A DNA stretch of 64,000 nucleotides from Mesostigma viride (lineage: Eukaryota > Streptophyta > Mesostigmatophyceae > Mesostigmatales > Mesostigmataceae). The notes under the pieces were generated by a model. That model was given only the letters and a program-made list of their open reading frames with translations, had not been told where the DNA came from and searched no databases. The translations under genes were made by a program, and so were the position numbers. The DNA is taken from assembly GCA_009746045.1 (NCBI GenBank), contig RPFO01000156.1, forward strand, positions 5,361,907 through 5,425,906, written 5' to 3'. This document shows, in pieces, positions 21,416-32,653 of the stretch (position 1 is the first letter of the stretch; each line of letters opens with the position of its first letter).

Positions 21416-22703
21416 TTAAGCCTTGACCAGCTGCAGGTACCAGACGCCCTGGATCTTCACCTCCTTGGGCACCTTGGCGCCCAGGTCAGTGTCAGAGGGC
21501 TGGACCGACTCGAAGATGCCAACCAGCTCGTTGGTCTCCTTGTTGATGCCGGCGGTCTGGAGGACAATGTTGCCGGACAGGGTGGTGGTCTTCTTCAGGT
21601 TCTCCTTCGCCAGCTTGTCAGTGTCACCGCCAGCGGGCAGGGCAATGGCGGTGTCATAGCCGGTGGCCATACCGCGGCCCTTGGGGTCAAGGAAGGTGGC
21701 ACCACGGTACGAGGGGACCTTGAAGGACCCGCCCCACTGGTTCAGGTTGCCAGTGGCAGCCAGCTCCTTCACTGAGAACAGGAATGGGACGCGCTCGCCT
21801 CCGGGCAGCTGGACGGTGGTGGCGGCGTAGTCAATGCCATCCTCCTCCTTGAACTGGATCGAGCCATCACTGCCGACGGTCATGGAGCCGGAGATCTCAT
21901 CCAGGGTGTAGGTCATACGGGTGAGGAGCTTGGTGTCAACAAACTCCGGGGCACCACCCTTGAGGATGGACTCCTCCTTCACCTTGACGGAGGTTGGCTC
22001 CAGGCAAAACTTGGCAACCTTGTACTTCCCACCGGCCACCTTCAGGTCAGTCGAGGCATTGTCAATCACCGCGCAGGTGTTGGCAAGGCCAGTGCCCTTG
22101 ATGTCCAGGTAGGACAGCTGGTTCAGCTCATCCTTGGTGAAGGCAGCGTTGGCGTTCTGCGACAAGCAGATTGGTGTAAAATAAAAAGGCAAATAACGGT
22201 CTTCCATGTCAGGGACACGATATTCCACTACGACGATGTAGAAATTGTAATATAGTACGACACAGCAGAGGGGTATGACAAGAAGATCGACTTACGCCAG
22301 CCAGGACGGCGGACAGGGCGAACGCGCAGGCAGCCTTGCCGGCCTCCTGGAGCTTCACCGCGACGCTCTTCTCCGCGGAGCAGACGACGCTCCTGACATA
22401 TAAAACGGACATGAACACGAACACCCACATGTGCAGCGATCCGGCGCCAAAAACTTTAGACCATCATTACGTCGACCCCTTGCCAGTCTGAGCAGTGAAG
22501 TATAGCAGAAAGGTGCCCCTGAGCGAAAGGGTGCGAGTGGCGCCGCCATGTCCTGTCTACAAACTATTTGCCCGAAAATGGCACCGCCAGGCATACCGTG
22601 GGGCGGCGATCTTAGCAGAGCCGACCTTCGCGGTCTTCGCGGAGACGGGCTCCGCGAAGAAGGCGGTCTTAGACACAGAGATTGAGGCGGAGACAGCCTG
22701 CAT
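21416..22703 (-). CDS. psbO: PsbO, oxygen-evolving enhancer protein 1 (33-kDa manganese-stabilising protein)
   Basis: Three exons on the - strand: 22703-22597 (ATG at 22703), 22392-22296 and 22156-21416 (TAA). They join to 945 nt, 314 residues. Intron 1 is phase 2 (codon CG|G) and intron 2 phase 0, both GT-AG. Residues 1 to about 40 are Ala/Ser/Lys-rich (chloroplast transit); about 52-72 form a hydrophobic thylakoid-transfer segment ending in the ANA cleavage motif before [19 protein letters not shown]. The mature protein is about 242 residues, the normal size. Signature segments include GLANTC and KFCLEPTS with the two cysteines that form the PsbO disulfide, [51 protein letters not shown] and the C-terminal [10 protein letters not shown]. 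PsbO sits on the lumenal face of photosystem II and stabilises the Mn4CaO5 cluster. Codon use is GC-rich, unlike the AT-rich flanks. Intact and expected to be functional. Confidence 0.98.
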
Positions 22704-22824
22704 TTTGAGGGTGAAAGGTGCGATTGAGTGGGTTGCCGCGATGGCTGGTTGAAGACGCACCGGAGAGCAGGACCGGGGCAGCAATGACCCTCTCAACATA
22801 ACCACATCCACTCTTTTCTCCTGG

Positions 22825-22840
22825 CCAATCAGAAGCCAAT
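22825..22840. promoter_or_regulatory. Twin CCAAT boxes upstream of psbO
   Basis: CCAAT at 22825-22829 and 22836-22840, 11 bp apart on the + strand (so inverted ATTGG relative to psbO), 122-137 bp upstream of its ATG. Position and pairing suit a CCAAT-binding (NF-Y) promoter element; function is inferred. Confidence 0.4.
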
Positions 22841-22849
22841 GGAAGGTTT

Positions 22850-24410
22850 GCGCGAAGCGCGCGAAGCGGTGGGAATTTCTCTGTCTTGCTGGTTGTTTGA
22901 TCCGCTTTCGTGAACCCAGGCGCAAGGGAAACAGCGCCCGGCCACTCGTCCGTAGCATCTCGAATAAAGACGGACCTCTCAGAGCCCGCCCGGAGTATTC
23001 TACTATCTTCAAAGATTACGGCGCTGGCGCCAGCAACTAGCATGCCAGTGCAGCGTAGCATGGATGGCCAAGAGCGGGAACAGGCTGGTGTACCCCCGCT
23101 GCATCGCGCATGGCTCTGATGGCCATGAGCCCATAACTGTCCATGGCAGCCGGCTGGGTCATGCACGACCTTGCACGACATTGTTGTTGTTGTTGTTGTT
23201 GTTGTTGATGTCGTTGTTGATGTTGTTGCCCACGCCGCACATGTGCAGCAGAGATTTGGAAATGGCCGAGGGCCAGAACACTGAATAGCATGCACGACAT
23301 TAGCATGCGGGTAATCAAGACAGGGCACCCCTACAAGTGCTGCATGATAAAAAATGCCGCGCTCCTCAAGCACTTCATTTGGTAGGTTATGTTGAAGCAT
23401 TGGCGGGTAACTGCTGTGGCTTGAATTTAATTTCGATTCGCCTTGTTTCTGTGTAGGCAATTTCGCCGCACTTGGCGCTGACGGTAAGATAATGCACGGG
23501 GCCAAGTTTGCTGTCAACAGTTCTCTCGGAGTTGTTGCGATAGAAGCCGACACGGCTCCTAGCCAACCTCAAAGTCCTTGGACGTATACCAGGTCTTCAT
23601 CCCGTTCCCGGTATGGTTATAGATTGACGATTATGACAATCGACAGTTTTCACAGGATTTCTTATCTGTACCCTTGCGGGTAGCCGAGGCGTATGGAATA
23701 GCTTGGCGCAAAGAAGTCTCAGGCTCTCAGCGGGCGTTGGGCTGCATAGCCTTTAAGTCTCGTAAATTTTAATGCCAGCGGAGCTCTGAAGATTAGTGCT
23801 CGCCTGAAAGGTACGGGGCTTTCTCCTGCACCTTATCTGTCTACGCGCATATTTTTGCCGCTGCCAGCAAGGAGGCTCATGCCTGCTTAGTGTTGTTTGA
23901 CACGATGCTCTTTGCAAACGCAGGTTGTTGTAGTTGTTGTATGAGTAGCTTCTTGTACGTATTTGCCGCTCGTTATTTTCATATGTTAGTATACCTGGAG
24001 ACAATAGGGGACACCGGTTTTGCTCGGCCTTCACATGGTACCATTTATGTATGTTTTGTTGGTAGCCGATAACCAAGGATCTGTCTGCATTTCCAGTCCA
24101 GCATCTGGTATACATGTGTACGTTGCACCATTGTGGAATGACCAAATTTCTTATATTTCGAGTGCTCAACATTTTATATTGCATGTATTAGCTGCTACTT
24201 TTCAAAGATACTTGTGAATTCTGGATCACATGTCCCCCATTTCACCACTCCTTGCTCCACATGTGTGCGCTCCCCCCTGAACACATCTGCTGGCGCTGTG
24301 GATCCGTTATGTTTGTTGATGCGGGATGCTTTGTAGTGTTTACGTCGTGCCTGCAGTATTGGTTCTATGATATGGTTTGTTATGATATGTTTGTTACTAT
24401 GCCTTGTTAT
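22850..24410. other. Intergenic, no gene recognised
   Basis: Holds a (GTT)n tract at 23180-23229 and no retroelement I recognise. A 294-codon - strand frame (22669-23553) overlaps psbO exon 1 in another frame and contains the translated GTT repeat as a poly-Thr run; I do not take it as a gene. A stretch encoding LVAGASAVIFEDSRILRAG on the - strand near 23040-22980 looks protein-like but has no supporting context. Confidence 0.5.
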
Positions 24411-24616
24411 GATATGCTCACACAGGTCTTATTGCACCCACAGAACTTGCCGGATCGTCTATCGTGTCCGATTGCTGCTGTAGCATGCCTGCGGCATGAA
24501 GGAGAAAGGGGGTCTCTGCCCTTTCTTCCTGTTGTGCACACACATGGATTAAAAGCACTCCGGTTCTCCGTGACTCCCCAACGGGAGCACGAGTTTAATT
24601 AATTAATTAATTAATT
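24411..24616 (+). mobile_element. SINE-like retroposon, hairpin/TTAA-tailed form (copy 4)
   Basis: TTATTGCACCCACAG, GGCATGAAGGAGAAAGGG, GGTCTCTGCCCTTTC, ATTAAAAGCACTCC and the terminal CTCCGTGACTCCCCAACGGG hairpin followed by (TTAA)n. No head segment of the GGTTGTGGGTGAACCC type is present. Confidence 0.7.
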
Positions 24617-25129
24617 GGTTCTTTCACTTCATTGGCATACTACTTGACTTACCAATGATGTATTCCAACTTGTAGAGTTGACAGCACTATTCGGCATATA
24701 ATACAACAGCGTGCAATCGCGCTGCTCTGCCACGTCTCAATGGAGGCACTTGTTTCACTCAGTGAGAAAACGGTTGGATTGTGCTCAATATCACGTGCAC
24801 GAAGGGAACTATCTTGTATCTTTGGGCATGTTGGCCCCACTTGCTCTGCTCGTAGGATCACAATTCACATCATCCATCCACCTCTCTCGCCACATCTGAT
24901 TGATTGACCTGAAGGGTACAGTGAGAACAGGCGGTCAATGCTGGCGTACGTCAGAGCTCGGTCACCTGGCAGCCTCGGTAAGTGAAACAACGCTCATTGA
25001 AGTTGGCCCACCGCAATACAGCAGCTTGCGGTATCATTGTTGTAAATTGTATTCATACAAGTCAGTGAGACAAGCAGTGGGAATGCGTGTGTGTCAAAAT
25101 GCTGGATACTCTCCACATGCAGTCTGCAG

Positions 25130-25345
25130 GTGGAGGTTATTGCCCCTGAGGATAGCCGCTACACTACCGCCTCGTCTGCCATTACAGTAGAGGACAGCTC
25201 AGATGAGGATTATATCCCCCTCTAGTGACTATATGGTTGGGGCATGATGCAGACGATATTTGAAACTTTCGTGTAATTATTTTCTAATGAGACTAGCTTA
25301 GTACTCCGTGGCATGCCCATGCGCATGACACGCAAGTACTTACTC
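25130..25345 (+). mobile_element. LINE 3' end, CTTA-tailed family: ORF C-terminus plus 3' UTR
   Basis: Open frame QVEVIAPEDSRYTTASSAIT followed by VEDSSDEDYIPL-stop (TAG about 25225), then TGACTATATGGTTGGGGC, GATGCAGACGATATTT, ACTCCGTGGCATGCC and GCATGACACGCAAGTACTTA. The coding part matches the - strand at 12150-12240 and the UTR matches 11385-11520 and 15825-15957, tying ORF and tail to one LINE family. Confidence 0.75.
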
Positions 25346-25817
25346 CACATGCTCTCCCATAGGTTGTCTGACATTGTTGCTTGATGCTGCGTGCATGCCA
25401 GCTTGTGTTTATGTGAATGGGACTTCTCAGTTGCTTTTGCTTGATCGCGCCCAGCTAGAATCCCATAAACGCTCGTGACGGTGATGGAAGCGATCTTGAG
25501 TGTATCCTACCTTTCACTTGTAATTGGTATGGGGCAAGTAATGAATTTTCGCAGGTGAGGCACTTAAACGATTAGAAGTGTAACATACACGTAAGTAGTA
25601 TTATTTAGTAGTCAAGATATTTGTTTAATAAATTCTGAATACCGACTGGCTTGTTACTCGTGATCGTGAGATGCATGAGCGGCGGAGACAGCTAAGCGTC
25701 CAGGAATAGCCACACAGTTCTGGCTGTTGGGGAGCCGCGGAGTGCTAACCCGCCCTTATGATGATGGTGGAGGCGGGCTCTAGTCAACCAGGGCTACTTC
25801 ACTGAATTCTAAGAAGT

Positions 25818-26222
25818 CTAGAGTACTCTAGGGGGCAGGGCCCTGAGTTGCTTGGTGGTGGACAGCCACGTATAGGGTGATGCGTGCCTTCGCCACCGGG
25901 ATGGGGAGCCCCGCTGGCCTCTGCCATTGCGCATTAGGTCGTGTCGCTGCTGCATAGGCGTCTGCTCCTTGTCTTGCAACCGCCTTATAGTATCCCCGTG
26001 CAGCCGGCGCTGCCTGAGAACCCAAGCCCACGCAGCAGGGGACCGAAAGGAGAGGAGTACCTGGGGAGGGCCGACTTCTCCCGCGACTTGGGTAGGCGGC
26101 AGCTCTCCGTCCATGGCGACCTCGTCTGCGAACCCCAGTATAGATCGAGGGAGGAATCGATCGGCATTCAGCGCTTCGGCAAGGGAGTGGACCGTCTCGC
26201 CAGGTTTCATGCCACAGTTCAA
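25818..26222 (-). other. 134-codon ORF, unidentified
   Basis: GC-rich open frame in an AT-rich setting, beginning MNCGMKPGETVHSLAEALNA and containing GELPPTQVAGEVGPPQVLLS. An overlapping frame has LELWHETWRDG, a string that looks like a retroelement gag fragment; if so the region is frameshifted. No known domain recognised. Confidence 0.25.
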
Positions 26223-26329
26223 GAGGATGAGGCATGTTCGCGTTGCTCGAATAGGCTTGTTGCTAGAGATGCTCCTTGATGGCGCGGTGGCCGGTGGTGG
26301 AAGTCAAGTGGGTTTTGAGCAGGGTTGGG

Positions 26330-26967
26330 AATAAAGGGGTTACTTTACGTCAATTACGTAAATACGTTCAAGTAGCTACATGCAGTTCTGCGTTACTCTT
26401 TACGTGGCGAAAAATGGCACGTAGGCCCTCTACATACATTGCCCTTACCTTGCGTTTCTACATCATTGTACGCGCAAGTACGTAACGTAACGGGGACGTA
26501 ACGTAACTAGGGTGGGAATGTCGGCAGATGGTTGAGAGGCGAATTTATTCTAGTGAGCTCTTCTAGGCCTCATGGCGCTGCGTCGGCGCGGCGCCATGTG
26601 GTGCACGGACAGTACTGACTAATTTTGGAAATGGTGGAAAATGATTGGAAAATATAAGCCTTTGTGGGGGGCCGGTTAGTTTTTTACATTAAGCTGCGTC
26701 TTTGCATTATTCACGTATGTAACCTTCTATGTCTATGTTACATTCTTTGTCACCCTTGTTGTTATTTTACGTGTTTACGTTACATCAACCCGATGACCCC
26801 CTTTACGCCCAACCCTGGTTTTGAGCATGGTGGCCCTGGTTTGGGGGGGTCAGAGCATGGCCGGCTGGGCCAGCGACATCGCTGCACTGGCTTTGCAGCA
26901 AGGTCCTTCATCGTCTGGGCGGTCCATTCCACAGTGCCCTGCAGTTTTGCATGGCAATGGAATCCTA
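26330..26967. other. AT-rich intergenic stretch, nothing recognised
   Basis: Unusual only for many TACGT motifs (26340-26500 and 26710-26800: TTTACGT, GTAACGTAACG, TTACGTGTTTACGTTAC). No gene or element boundary seen. Confidence 0.4.
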
Positions 26968-27275
26968 AGTAAGTGCGTGAACATGCACTGAAGGCATGCC
27001 ACGGAGTACCCGATGAGGTACTTTTCTACGCGGATACTTCACCTGTGAAGGCAAGTGGCGTGACTCACTCGCCCAGGTCCATGGAGTCGCAGATAGCAAC
27101 CCCTCATCATCCGGACTATCCCAGACGACTCACGAGTGTACGCTCGGCCATGATGACGGGTGTGGGGGTAGGTTGCATGCTAACCCCCGATAGCCCAGGA
27201 GAAAATAAAAAAGGCTTCTCCCGGACTTTTAGGGGTTTTAGGGGCATACCCAGGGTTCACCCACAACCCCAACAA
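26968..27275 (-). mobile_element. SINE-like retroposon, CTTA-tailed form (copy 2)
   Basis: Inverted copy of 6190-6478, from head GGTTGTGGGTGAACCCTGGG (at 27270) through TAACCCCCGATAGCCCAGG, CGGCCATGATGACGGG, TACCCGATGAGGTAC to GTGCATGTTCACGCACTTAC at 26968. The two copies define the element as about 300 bp. Confidence 0.72.
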
Positions 27276-27559
27276 TGGAATCGTCCACCATGCCCTGGTT
27301 CATTCGGTGAGGTCCGTGTGCTAGAAACTCGGTGAGGTCCTTGTGCAAGGCTATAAGGCGGGCTTGCAGCTGCTCGGATGTTTGCTGGAGCTTGTTAAAG
27401 GCGTTGTGGTAGGTGAATGTGAGGAGGCTTGAAGCCCAGCGGTCAATTTGCCCCCCATTAGCGAGAAACATGCCTATGGCAATATGAGGTCGACTGGGGT
27501 TCAACTGCAAGCCGAGTGCTTCATGGAAAATGGAGCGGAGGGCTGCGGCGTGAACGGTG

Positions 27560-28145
27560 GGGGAGGGTGGATCGAGAGGGGGAGAGGGGGAGAGGGGGAC
27601 TGGGGGAGAGGAGGATCGGAGGGGGACTGGGGAACTGGGGGACTGCGGGTCTGCCAGGGGACCGGGGGACCGGGGGACGGGGGGCGTCGGGACGGGGGAC
27701 GGGGGACGGGGGGACGGGGGGACGGGGGCAGGGGGCACGGGAGGATGGGGGACGGGGGACGGGGGACGGGGGGAGGGGGATAGGGGGACGGGGGGACGGG
27801 ACCACGGGGGGGGGGGACGGGGGGACGGGGGACTGGGGGACGGGGGGGAGGGGGGGAGGGGGGACAGAGGAGAGGGGGGAAGGGGGGGGAGGGAGGGAGG
27901 GAGAGGATCGAGGGAGGGAGGGAGGGGGAGGGGGGAGGGGGGAGGGGGGATGGGGGGAGGGGGGGGGGGGAGGGCGGAGGGGGGGGGGGAAGGGGGGAGG
28001 GGGCCGGAGGGGGAGGGGGGGGGGGAAGGGGGGGAGGGGGAAGGGGGGAGGGGGGAGGGGGGGAGGGGGGAGGGGGGAGGGGGGATCGAGGAGGGGAGGG
28101 GGGGATCAGGGGGGGGTCGATGGAGAGAGGCGGCTCAGCGGGGGA
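27560..28145 (+). repeat. G-rich low-complexity tract (GGGGGAC/GGGGGAG)n
   Basis: Nearly 600 bp on the + strand made of G runs of 3-10 separated by A, AC or GA, first mainly GGGGGAC then GGGGGAG. Almost no pyrimidine apart from isolated C. It contains dozens of consecutive G-quadruplex motifs. The 200-codon Gly/Arg and Pro/Ser frames across it are artefacts. Confidence 0.95.
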
Positions 28146-28149
28146 GAGG

Positions 28150-28240
28150 GGGAGAGCTAGAGAGCTAGAGAGCTAGAGAGCTAGAAAGCTAGAGGAGAGC
28201 TAGAGAGCTAGAGAGCTAGAGAGCTAGAGAGCTAGAGATC
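28150..28240. repeat. (AGAGCTAG)n short tandem repeat
   Basis: About ten copies of an 8-bp unit GAGCTAGA with AGCT/CTAG palindromes, directly after the G-rich tract. Confidence 0.9.
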
Positions 28241-28573
28241 AAGTAGGGTCCGATAGGCCAAGAGTTGGCGCGCCACTCTGTCGCTCCGCGCCGTAAGTAG
28301 GGGCGAATGGCGATTTTTTTTCGTGAGTATTTTTGCGGTGACCGTTGGGAAGCTCTGTTTATTAGAGTAGATAGATGGACCATACTATCCCGTTCCATTA
28401 TAACCGTCCACACGTTCCACCCCCTAATTTGTGTTTACTGTACATCCTCCCTGCATGCAGGTTTTCCTACGACCTAGGGACAGCTGCACGCGACTTCTGT
28501 GGATCTTCGCGCCTTTCCTTCGCGACTAAAGCTCTAGTTACTCGATTCAGCTAGCCCTTACTGCTTACTTTGG

Positions 28574-28915
28574 GGGGTTGTGGTTGAACCCTGGGTATGC
28601 CCCTAAAAACCCTCAGGCTCCGGGAGAGGCCGTAATATTATGCCAAACCAGCGCCTCTGAATGAGTTCCAAGCCTATCTGTTGCCACTGGAGCATGGGGC
28701 AGCCCTACTGCACCCGCTTTGCTTTTGCTATATGTCGAAGCTTTATTGCACCCACAGACAGGGGGTGACGGATCGTCGAGAAGGGTCCAATTGTGCATTC
28801 TGTGGCATGAGGGGAAAGGGGGGTCTCTGCCCCCTGCCCGCTGTGCCCCCTCAGGGATTCAAAGCACTCGAAGGTGCTCCGTGACTCCCCAACGGGAGCA
28901 CGCGTTATAAATTAA
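28574..28915 (+). mobile_element. Composite SINE-like retroposon: shared head plus hairpin/TTAA 3' end
   Basis: Head GGTTGTGGTTGAACCCTGGG as in 6190-6478, a middle with CCAAGCCTATCTG, GCATGGGGCAG and TATGTCGAAGC, then the 3' part of the other family: TTATTGCACCCACAG, GGGTCTCTGCC, GTGCTCCGTGACTCCCCAAC hairpin and an AT tail. So the same head is joined to a different 3' end than at 6190 and 26968. About 340 bp, no ORF. Confidence 0.7.
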
Positions 28916-29137
28916 TTATTACTGCTTACACGACATTGGACCGGCCGCCATGCGTCCACATATAGCTGTCGCACTTTAAATTTGATAGTACCTACTTACT
29001 GAGTAAGTTAAACTTCCCAACTTAGGCCTGCATGCAAGCAAACAAGGCATGCAATATAAAAGGAACTGCGACCTAGACAGCAGGTAAAGCCCAGACAACA
29101 ACACCATCTACATGAAGCTTGAGTCGACAGGACTCAA

Positions 29138-29890
29138 CTAGACAGGAAAGACAGCCCGGCCACTACAGCAGATCTCGGACCCCGACCCACGTAGAAATTG
29201 TCCCGGGGCCTGTCTAGGGGGCGGCCGCCTAGCTGGACATATCCAGCAAGCAAATCGGCCTCCGTGCCCGGCGAAATTCCAGGTCATGCAGCGACTGCCC
29301 GGGTTCAAGACAATTAAAGAGGGGAGCTGCCGGCTGCTGGAATATGAGGACCACGTGCGGCCGGCCGGGCGCCGACCACGGGGCGGTTTGGCTGGCCGGC
29401 CCTCGATCGTCGAGCAGATCCTCGCGGAGCTGGCAGCAGTCGTGGAGAATTCCCCGGTCTTGGGGCCCAAAGTGCATGCCGAACTCTTCTTGAGAACAAC
29501 TTTAAATAGGGGATGCGGTGGTACCCTGGCCACGTCGCCATAGGTGGCCAGCTTTTTGCGCTCGACTGTCGGTGGCCGCTGCATTGCCGGTGTCTGCCGC
29601 CGCGCCCTGACTGACAACGTGGTGTGTCAAGAGCGGCCGCCGGGCCACCGAGATATCGATGTCATATTGTCAGCAGATCAAATTGGCAGACGTTCCCATC
29701 GTAGGACGGTGACGCGATAGGGCCCGGCGGTGGCACCTGGGGACAGTAGAGTACAGCCCCGGGCCCCTCATGGCCGTCCGCATCCTTCCACTTGATGGTA
29801 GCATGGGGGAAGACCGGCGACCGGACCAATGATCGCGCACACGGCGCGCAGCACTGAGGGCGGGGTGGACTGTGGAGGTGGTGCTCCGAT
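29138..29890 (-). pseudogene. Degraded retroelement protein fragment
   Basis: On the - strand, pieces in different frames: WKDADGHEGPGAVLYCPQVP (about 29800-29730), PHPLFKVVLKKS-type and then GILHDCCQLREDLLDDRGPA (29440-29400). The last piece aligns with KECCRLREDRLDLEGQ at 35520-35825, which is followed there by the W-x-x-R-L-S-V-A-L block seen near the C-terminus of algal RT-containing elements. Frames change several times; not functional. Confidence 0.5.
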
Positions 29891-29907
29891 ACTCAGTTCT
29901 GATTAAC

Positions 29908-30140
29908 TGCTGTTGTGGGTGAACCCTGGGTATGCGGCCCCTAAAACCCCTCACTGCTTCCGCGGAGAGGCCTTTATCAACGAGACAACTCATATTCGGC
30001 TCCCAAACCGGCGCCTACCTCTATTACAATTATGCGTTCCAGGCCTATCTGCGGGCAGTCTGCTGGACCATGGGGCAGTCAATTACTGCATCTTCTATGC
30101 AATTTCGCTATGTCGAAGCTATATTGCACCCATATAGTTG
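29908..30140 (+). mobile_element. SINE-like retroposon head and middle (truncated)
   Basis: GTTGTGGGTGAACCCTGGG, GAGAGGCC, CCAAACCGGCGCCTACC, CCAGGCCTATCTG, ACCATGGGGCAG, CTATGTCGAAGC and ATTGCACCCA match 28574-28740, but the hairpin/tail part is missing. Confidence 0.65.
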
Positions 30141-30290
30141 GACCTGCACCATGATGCATGCAGGTCGAGAGTGTCCTCTGTGCCCAGCTGCCCTCTTGAG
30201 GCAGCGCAAGAAGCTAGCCGGGTGCCCTCGCTCCTCACTCTCGGCGTGTATCTAGGGGGTCACGCGAGCCATGAGCCGCCACAAGCGGAC

Positions 30291-31078
30291 ATGGCTGTCA
30301 ACGGAGTGACGGACGTGGAGCTCAGAACTTTTGCGCGTCTGCGGCCAGCCCCAAATTCAGTCGTACTACGCACTTGCATCCCATTAATCTTTTCAAGACG
30401 CATATCCGCCAGTATAACTGACCTACGGCCATATTGTGGCGATATGACGGCCTGCACCACAACCGGCAAAATGCAGCCTCGACAAACGAATCGATCGACT
30501 GAACTCCACTACACAACTGGGTCATGACAACTGGGTCTTGCAAGCGGTTGCAACCGCTTGCAAGTCTTGCGAACGCTATCGCCCTGTCATCCGGCCCAGC
30601 TACCCCATGCACCCATGCAGTTTACCTCACAACTCGCTCGACGCTATGCTCCACTGCCTCCACATCAAGCTCGATCGTCGCCAGGCGCCAATTAAGAAAA
30701 CGCGCTCTGCCCATGTATACCCAATGGGATTGACGTCCGCCAATTTGGCGCTGGCAACCAAGGTTTTTGTGCACATCCTGGAATGCTCTATGCTCACCAA
30801 AGGGCAAAGAACAATGTGACGAGGTCCTCAGGCACTTAAATTAAACATGCTCTCGCGACATTCATCTGCACCCATGATTAGGCATGCCCATGCGCAAAGC
30901 ATGGCTGCATGACTAACGTATGCATACAAAAATTTGGCTGACGGCGGTATGGCTGACGGCGGAGTTCAGATCTTTTGCGTCTGAGCCCCAAATTCGGTAC
31001 GTCAGACCATGCACTTGCATTCGATGACTTTTTAAGACGCACTCGCTCGTAATAATAATCGGTTATACGGCTGACACG
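30291..31078. repeat. Direct repeat pair (about 135 bp each)
   Basis: 30291-30428 and 30945-31078 share GGCTGTC/GGCTGAC, GGAGCTCAGAACTTTTGCG versus GGAGTTCAGATCTTTTGCG, GCCCCAAATTC, GCACTTGCATCC/TCG and AAGACGCA followed by AATAAT/TATAAC. Probably two copies of one decayed mobile element; the 500 bp between them is unique. Confidence 0.6.
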
Positions 31079-31089
31079 CAGTATCGAAA

Positions 31090-32590
31090 AAGTTACGCAC
31101 GTAACAAGCAGCTATGACGACTCCAAAAGCCAAACGAGGTTTGGAAAAGGAGCTTTCCGGCTCCCAGCCCAACCCACTCGCCATCGTCCTTTCCCAGCTA
31201 GCCGCCTGGGCCCGCAAACCCATCGCCCAACGCCTCACCAGAGCCCAAGAAACCCTGCCACGATCGCAAATGGAGCCATTACCTCCCAAGCGACGTATCC
31301 TTTTCTTTCCTTCACTGGCTGGCCCTGACGAAATTTATTAAGGAAGAATGCGCCATCAAATCATCAGGTTCTTATAGCCCAGGAACACAAGCTCTTTGGG
31401 CCCAGCAGGCCCATTCCCGCCGCCCACGTGGAGGCTTTCATCGCCATACCAGACCACCGCCTCTCTATCCTGTGCAGCTTCTTCCAGCTAACTGTTACCG
31501 ACATCGTTGCTATCAGCTCCGCAAACCAGCCCGACCTGCGCAGCCGGCAGCCATGTCGGCTCCCTCCCTCTGCACGGATGACGTCCGAGCAGCTAGTGTA
31601 ACGAACCCGTTCAGGTCATGCGAAAGATCCTATTGTTAGGGTAGGTTATTACGGGTTTTCTCGGTTAACCGCGACCACTCTATGGGACTGGGATTAACGG
31701 AACAGATGCGGCTTTTGCACTGTTACGGCTCACTGTGATTAATATAATTAATCTACGCAACATACATTTAGGATAGAGCGACCAAATGCAGTTGGAAAAT
31801 GCACCGGGCTCGGATAGGTGACAATACACTCGCTTCATTCCGAACCAAGAGGACGAGACTCTCGTCCTCGGACCAATTTCACCTAGGTCTGCCACCAAGC
31901 TGGCAAGCGGCGCCGACCTGGCGCCGACCTTCCAGAGAATTTCGAAGCATGCAGTCCACACAAGATCCTCGGGTCGACATCGACCCAGGCTCGCGCCTAC
32001 AGAATCCACGCACGAGTACAAGATCTCAACCAACTGTAAAGTACGCAGCGCGGCGCGACTGCGCCGGCCCCTAGAAGATCTCATACATCAACTTACCTAG
32101 GCCCAAAATAACTGGTCCGAATCATACAACTGTCATAATTCCATATACAAAAGTCCTGACCAAGGGACAATTCCCAAATTAAGTCCCGAAATGAGTCCCA
32201 AAGTCCTACGGACTATGACAACAAACCAAAATCCATAATTTATTTCATTGTTGCGCCCGCTCTACAGGCCGGGCCCGCAACACTCGATCCTCCCTCTCCC
32301 CAGGGGACGGTAGTCTCTACCGTCATAGAGGTGAAGAAGCACGGGAAAGGAAAACACACACAACAATTAATGCTGAGTATAGCCGAGCGGTCGATGATCA
32401 TCGCGACCGCAGGTTGACCGTAGGGGTACTATGTCCCAACCCTTGTTCTCCAACGGGCCAGTACGTAAAACCAATTCCCCCAAACCTCGCCACACAAGGA
32501 CAAGTCTTGACGTAGTCGACGTCTCTACCGTCAGAGACAGCTAGAAAGAAAAAAAAGAAAAAGAACGGGGCCCGACATGTCCACTCCGGG
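31090..32590. other. Region with weak ORFs and LTR-like inverted ends
   Basis: A 75-codon + frame at 31114 (MTTPKAKRGLEKELSGSQPN) and a 134-codon - frame at 31680-32084 have no recognisable domain. TGTTGCGCCCG (32250) and CGGGCCCGCAACA (32270-32282) are inverted repeats of a kind seen at LTR or transposon ends, and GACGGTAGTCTCTACCGTC (32306-32324) is a palindrome. No complete element could be delimited. Confidence 0.3.
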
Positions 32591-32653
32591 AGTCAGCGAC
32601 GGCACAAGGCGGCGGCATGAGCCGCCTCTTCCCGGGAGGTCGCCCGATCCTCA

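Noticed and set aside
22669-23553. 294-codon - strand ORF overlapping psbO exon 1
   Set aside because: Out of frame with psbO, contains the (GTT)n repeat as poly-Thr, no domain; the psbO exon 1 reading has a proper transit peptide and splice sites.
27238-28168. Long Gly/Arg (+) and Pro/Ser (-) ORFs
   Set aside because: Produced by the G-rich tract on either strand.
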